A stretch of 9,321 nt of DNA, from contig JAJRVM010000268.1 of assembly GCA_024277285.1 (NCBI GenBank), positions 1-9,321 of the forward strand. Direction: 5' to 3'. Every line of letters starts with the position of its first letter. Position 1 is the stretch's first letter. Positions 7,356-9,321 of this stretch are shown here, in pieces. The translations under genes were made by a program, and so were the position numbers. The notes beneath the pieces were generated by a model. It worked only from the letters and a program-made list of their open reading frames with translations. It made no database searches and had not been told where the DNA came from. This stretch comes from Planctomycetota bacterium (GTDB lineage Bacteria > Planctomycetota > Planctomycetia > Pirellulales > Pirellulaceae).

Positions 7356-7784
7356 TCAGATGTAGTACATCGGGTCGGTGGTGACGGCTGCTCGTTCGAG
7401 CAGCTCCTGAAACGTTGTGGCGGCCAACATTTCCCGTTGCGTTAAGGCAACTTGGTTCCAGACGGATAACAGTGCCTGGCTCTGGGGCGTGTCGCGACCG
7501 CAGGCGCGCACGATCGTGGTCGTGTCGCCCTCAATTACGCACATCACATCAGCCAGCGTGATGGTGGCAGGGTCCTGAGTCAAGTGGTAGCCGCCCGCTG
7601 CGCCGCGCGTGCTGGCTACCAGCCCGGCCCCTTTGAGCTGTTGCAATATTTGGACCAGGAAATGGGCCGGGATGCCGTGCGCTTGCGCAATTGAACGCAA
7701 CCGTACGGGTCGGTCCGTTCCGAAACTGGCCGCCAATTGCATGACAGCTAGACACGCATATTCGGTACGAGCGGATATGTTCAC
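7356..7784 (-). CDS. Rrf2-family transcriptional regulator, CymR-like
   Basis: From the GTG at 7784 the product is 142 aa and begins NISARTEYACLAVMQLA, the canonical Rrf2 start. The frame extends upstream to a GTG at 7844, but the 20 extra residues do not fit the family, and GGGAGG lies 11 bases before 7784. The winged helix-turn-helix spans about 28-68, with SIAQAHGIPAHFLVQILQQL, AGLVASTRG and AAGGYHL. The C-terminal dimer helix follows (about 100-131). Iron-sulfur Rrf2 proteins (IscR, NsrR) carry three clustered Cys after the wing. Here only Cys82 and Cys95 lie in that region, plus Cys11 in helix 1, so a cluster of that type is unlikely. The gene follows cysH by 67 bp on the same strand. 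A regulator of sulfur assimilation comparable to CymR is the best inference from context. Confidence 0.88.
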   Translation of the reverse strand: MNISARTEYACLAVMQLAASFGTDRPVRLRSIAQAHGIPAHFLVQILQQLKGAGLVASTRGAAGGYHLTQDPATITLADVMCVIEGDTTTIVRACGRDTPQSQALLSVWNQVALTQREMLAATTFQELLERAAVTTDPMYYI

Positions 7785-7851
7785 GCCTTGCTTGGCCTCC
7801 CGGCTCGCACTCAAGAAAACGACACCGCGCCTGTGCGCATTCACCTGACGC

Positions 7852-8595
7852 TCAATCGTCCAGCGAATGGAGCCCGCATTCGGTCTTTTGGAATCCGCTC
7901 CAACGCCCTGCCCGCTCGTCTTCGCCCAACATCACGCTCCGTGTGCAGGGCCTGCAACCGACACTCGGGTAACCTTGGTCGTGCAGTGGGTTGTACGGAA
8001 TGTCGTGCTGGACGATTAAGTCCCACACCTGTTTCTTGGTACAATTCGCCAACGGACTGACTTTGACCAGTCGAAATTTGCGGTCCCAACCCACAATTGG
8101 CGCGCGCGCCCGGTCCGGGCTCTGGTCACGCCGAATCGCACTCGCCCATGCGTGCATCCCCTCAACGGACTCGTGTAAAATGCGAATTTTACGGTCCATG
8201 CAGCAGCGGTCGGGATGGTCTTTGTAGACGGGACCACCATGCCGAGCCTCGTATTGCTCCACCGTCAGTTCCGGGCGGCGCAGCTCCACTTCAATCCCGT
8301 AGCGCCCCTTAACACGCTCGCGCAACTCCAGCGTCTCGGGGAATTGATAGCCGGTATCCAGATTGAAAATCGGCGTCTTCGGGGCAATCTCGGCCAGCAT
8401 GTGGATCAGCGTCATCCCCTCCGGACCAAATGCCGTCGCCATCGTGAAACGGGGAGCATAACGTTCAACCGCCCACGCCAGAATGGCCTGCGGACTGGCC
8501 GATTCGAGCTGTTTGCCGGACTCTTCCAAGTCAGCCAAGAACTCAGCGGTTGGCTCCAACCTGTTCTCACGGTCCCCACCTGGGCGCGTCGCCAC
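7852..8595 (-). CDS. cysH: Assimilatory adenylylsulfate (APS/PAPS) reductase, CysH
   Basis: CysH reduces activated sulfate to sulfite using thioredoxin. Starting at the GTG at 8595 the product is 247 aa, usual for the family, and AAGGA lies 7 bases upstream of that codon. The frame stays open to a TTG at 8727, but those 44 residues look unlike the family. Motifs: ATAFGPEGM (53-61), FNLDTGYQFPET (77-88), DRCCMDRKI (129-137), KVSPLANCTKKQVWDLI (178-194), GYPSVGCRPCTR (208-219) and ECGLH (239-243) with the catalytic Cys240. The Cys131-Cys132 plus Cys214-x-x-Cys217 set binds a [4Fe-4S] cluster in APS reductases of the Pseudomonas and plant type and is absent from E. coli PAPS reductase. APS is therefore the probable substrate. 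It is the first gene of a cysH-regulator unit convergent to cysDNC. Confidence 0.95.
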   Translation of the reverse strand: MATRPGGDRENRLEPTAEFLADLEESGKQLESASPQAILAWAVERYAPRFTMATAFGPEGMTLIHMLAEIAPKTPIFNLDTGYQFPETLELRERVKGRYGIEVELRRPELTVEQYEARHGGPVYKDHPDRCCMDRKIRILHESVEGMHAWASAIRRDQSPDRARAPIVGWDRKFRLVKVSPLANCTKKQVWDLIVQHDIPYNPLHDQGYPSVGCRPCTRSVMLGEDERAGRWSGFQKTECGLHSLDD

Positions 8596-8754
8596 TGATT
8601 GTTCCTTCACATCCCACCCCGGTGGTGTAATAACTCGAAATTCCCGCGCGCCGCGTCCGATCCGCTCGGCGTTCGGCTCGTGCCGCAATGCCTCACGCGT
8701 GTCGCACACTCTCGCTTGTTCGCCCAAGCCGGCGGCAAAACCGGCAGAAAGACA

Positions 8755-8783
8755 ACCATAACTAACATGACCATATAAGTCAA
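8755..8783 (-). promoter_or_regulatory. Candidate promoter of the cysH-rrf2 unit
   Basis: On the minus strand TTGACT (8783-8778) and TATGGT (8760-8755) are spaced by exactly 17 bp, matching consensus at 5 of 6 and 4 of 6 positions. The block is AT-rich between GC-rich flanks. Transcription would begin near 8748 and leave a leader of about 150 nt before the GTG at 8595. A small hairpin (GCCGG 8728-8732, CCGGC 8741-8745) sits at the start of that leader. TATGGT occurs a second time inside the spacer, so a regulator site could overlap. Confidence 0.4.
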
Positions 8784-8789
8784 GTATCG

Positions 8790-9321
8790 GCCAGTATTGC
8801 AGCCCAGCGTTGGCGGATTACACGGAATTTGGAGCAGGGGGGGGGGGCACGGATCTTCACGGAGCCGGGGTTGCGGGGGGGGGGCAGGACGTGCCGTGGC
8901 CAGATAGCAGAAATCAGGCAGCAGAAATCAGGCTGTCTCGGATTGGAACGGATCGGTGCAACTCTGGCCCGGAGGGCCAAAACAGCCCCTGCCGGGGTCG
9001 TCAGCCCCCGGAATCTGACAACACGAAACCCACAAAAGTCCCGAAGGGACGAATCCTGGCATCGGCCAAAATCAGGCTGTCTGAGATTTGTCTGGACAGG
9101 CTGTCTGAGATTGGCTGGTGGAAAGCGGATGGTAGAAATCAGACTGTCTGGACTTGAATTGTGGATTTGAAGGGGGGCCACAGATGGGCACGGATCTTCA
9201 CGGAGCCGGGGTTGCGGGGAGGCAGGACGTGCCGTGGCCAGATAGCAGAAATCAGGCAGCAGAAATCAGGCTGTCTCGGATTGGAACGGATCGGTGCAAC
9301 TCTGGCCCGGAGGGCCAAAAC
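8790..9321. repeat. Long direct repeat array, period about 340 bp, cut by window end
   Basis: Positions 8845-8983 recur at 9186-9321. They are near-identical apart from a G-run of 10 (8875-8884) that reads GGGGAGG in the second copy. The first copy continues to about 9185 with material that the window edge hides from the second. Inside the unit are perfect small hairpins: TGGCCC-GGA-GGGCCA (8965-8979, again 9303-9317) and GTCCC-GAA-GGGAC (9038-9050). A short motif close to AAATCAGGCTGTCTGAGATT is repeated several times at 8908-8946, 9069-9089, 9096-9114 and 9134-9152. Frames on both strands give low-complexity translations and no known domain, so I call the stretch non-coding. Confidence 0.9.
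8837..8884 (+). repeat. Two long G homopolymers
   Basis: There is a run of 11 G at 8837-8847 and of 10 G at 8875-8884, with GCCGGGG between them. Comparison with the second repeat copy (GGGGGGCCACAGATGGGC at 9172-9189, and GGGGAGG) suggests both runs arose by collapse or slippage of interrupted G tracts. They are prone to length error in sequencing and could form quadruplex DNA. No gene sits where a phase switch would obviously act. Confidence 0.8.

Noticed and set aside
8780..9181. Overlapping frames on both strands in the right repeat array, including one with repeated RQPDF
   Set aside because: The peptide repeats follow directly from the DNA motif repeats, composition is low-complexity, and frames are open on both strands at once. 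No start context supports translation.
8790..9321. CRISPR array
   Set aside because: Repeats differ in length and spacing, the unit of about 340 bp is far too long, and no cas genes are present.

Overview
The window reads as chromosomal DNA from a planctomycete, probably a Rhodopirellula/Pirellulaceae-type organism. This rests on one protein and on genome texture, not on a marker gene. The protein is a Cys-rich lipoprotein with a core (TLTGMLHNMLTCNAGCGDIYWGEW) that I associate with planctomycete envelope proteins; the texture is moderately high GC, loose gene packing, weak Shine-Dalgarno sites, and spacers full of hairpin-bearing direct repeats. No tRNA, rRNA, CRISPR array, transposase or phage gene was seen.

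Layout from left to right. 1-508 is non-coding, with a 22-bp direct repeat. 509-1042 (-) encodes an unrecognised 177-aa protein with a coiled-coil centre. 1043-1410 is non-coding. 1411-2756 (-) is a two-gene unit: the lipoprotein is read first, then a 3-methyladenine DNA glycosylase, joined by a one-base TAATG overlap. 2757-3210 is a divergent spacer holding a near-perfect 112-bp tandem duplication that runs to within 6 bp of the next start codon. 3211-3873 (+) is rsmG, a 16S rRNA m7G527 methyltransferase. 3874-4158 is a leader with two candidate promoters. 4159-7188 (+) holds cysD and a cysN-cysC fusion. 7189-7355 is a convergent spacer with a terminator-like hairpin. 7356-8595 (-) is cysH followed by an Rrf2-family regulator. 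8596-9321 contains a candidate cysH promoter and then a repeat array with a period of about 340 bp, cut by the window edge.

The functional core is an assimilatory sulfate activation and reduction locus in two converging arms. CysD and the CysN half of CysNC make APS from sulfate and ATP, driven by GTP hydrolysis. The CysC half would phosphorylate APS to PAPS. CysH carries the Cys-Cys...CxxC set of the [4Fe-4S] APS-reductase type, so it can probably use APS directly. The CysC domain has lost the acidic residues of its DGDN loop, which makes a PAPS-independent route the simpler reading. The Rrf2 protein lacks the three-Cys iron-sulfur cluster of IscR/NsrR and is probably a CymR-like local regulator. 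No sulfite reductase or sulfate transporter is present here.

I did not find a wholly new system. The points most worth a second look are the repeats, especially the one that supplies the rsmG Shine-Dalgarno, the altered CysC domain, and the self-contained cysH-regulator arm.
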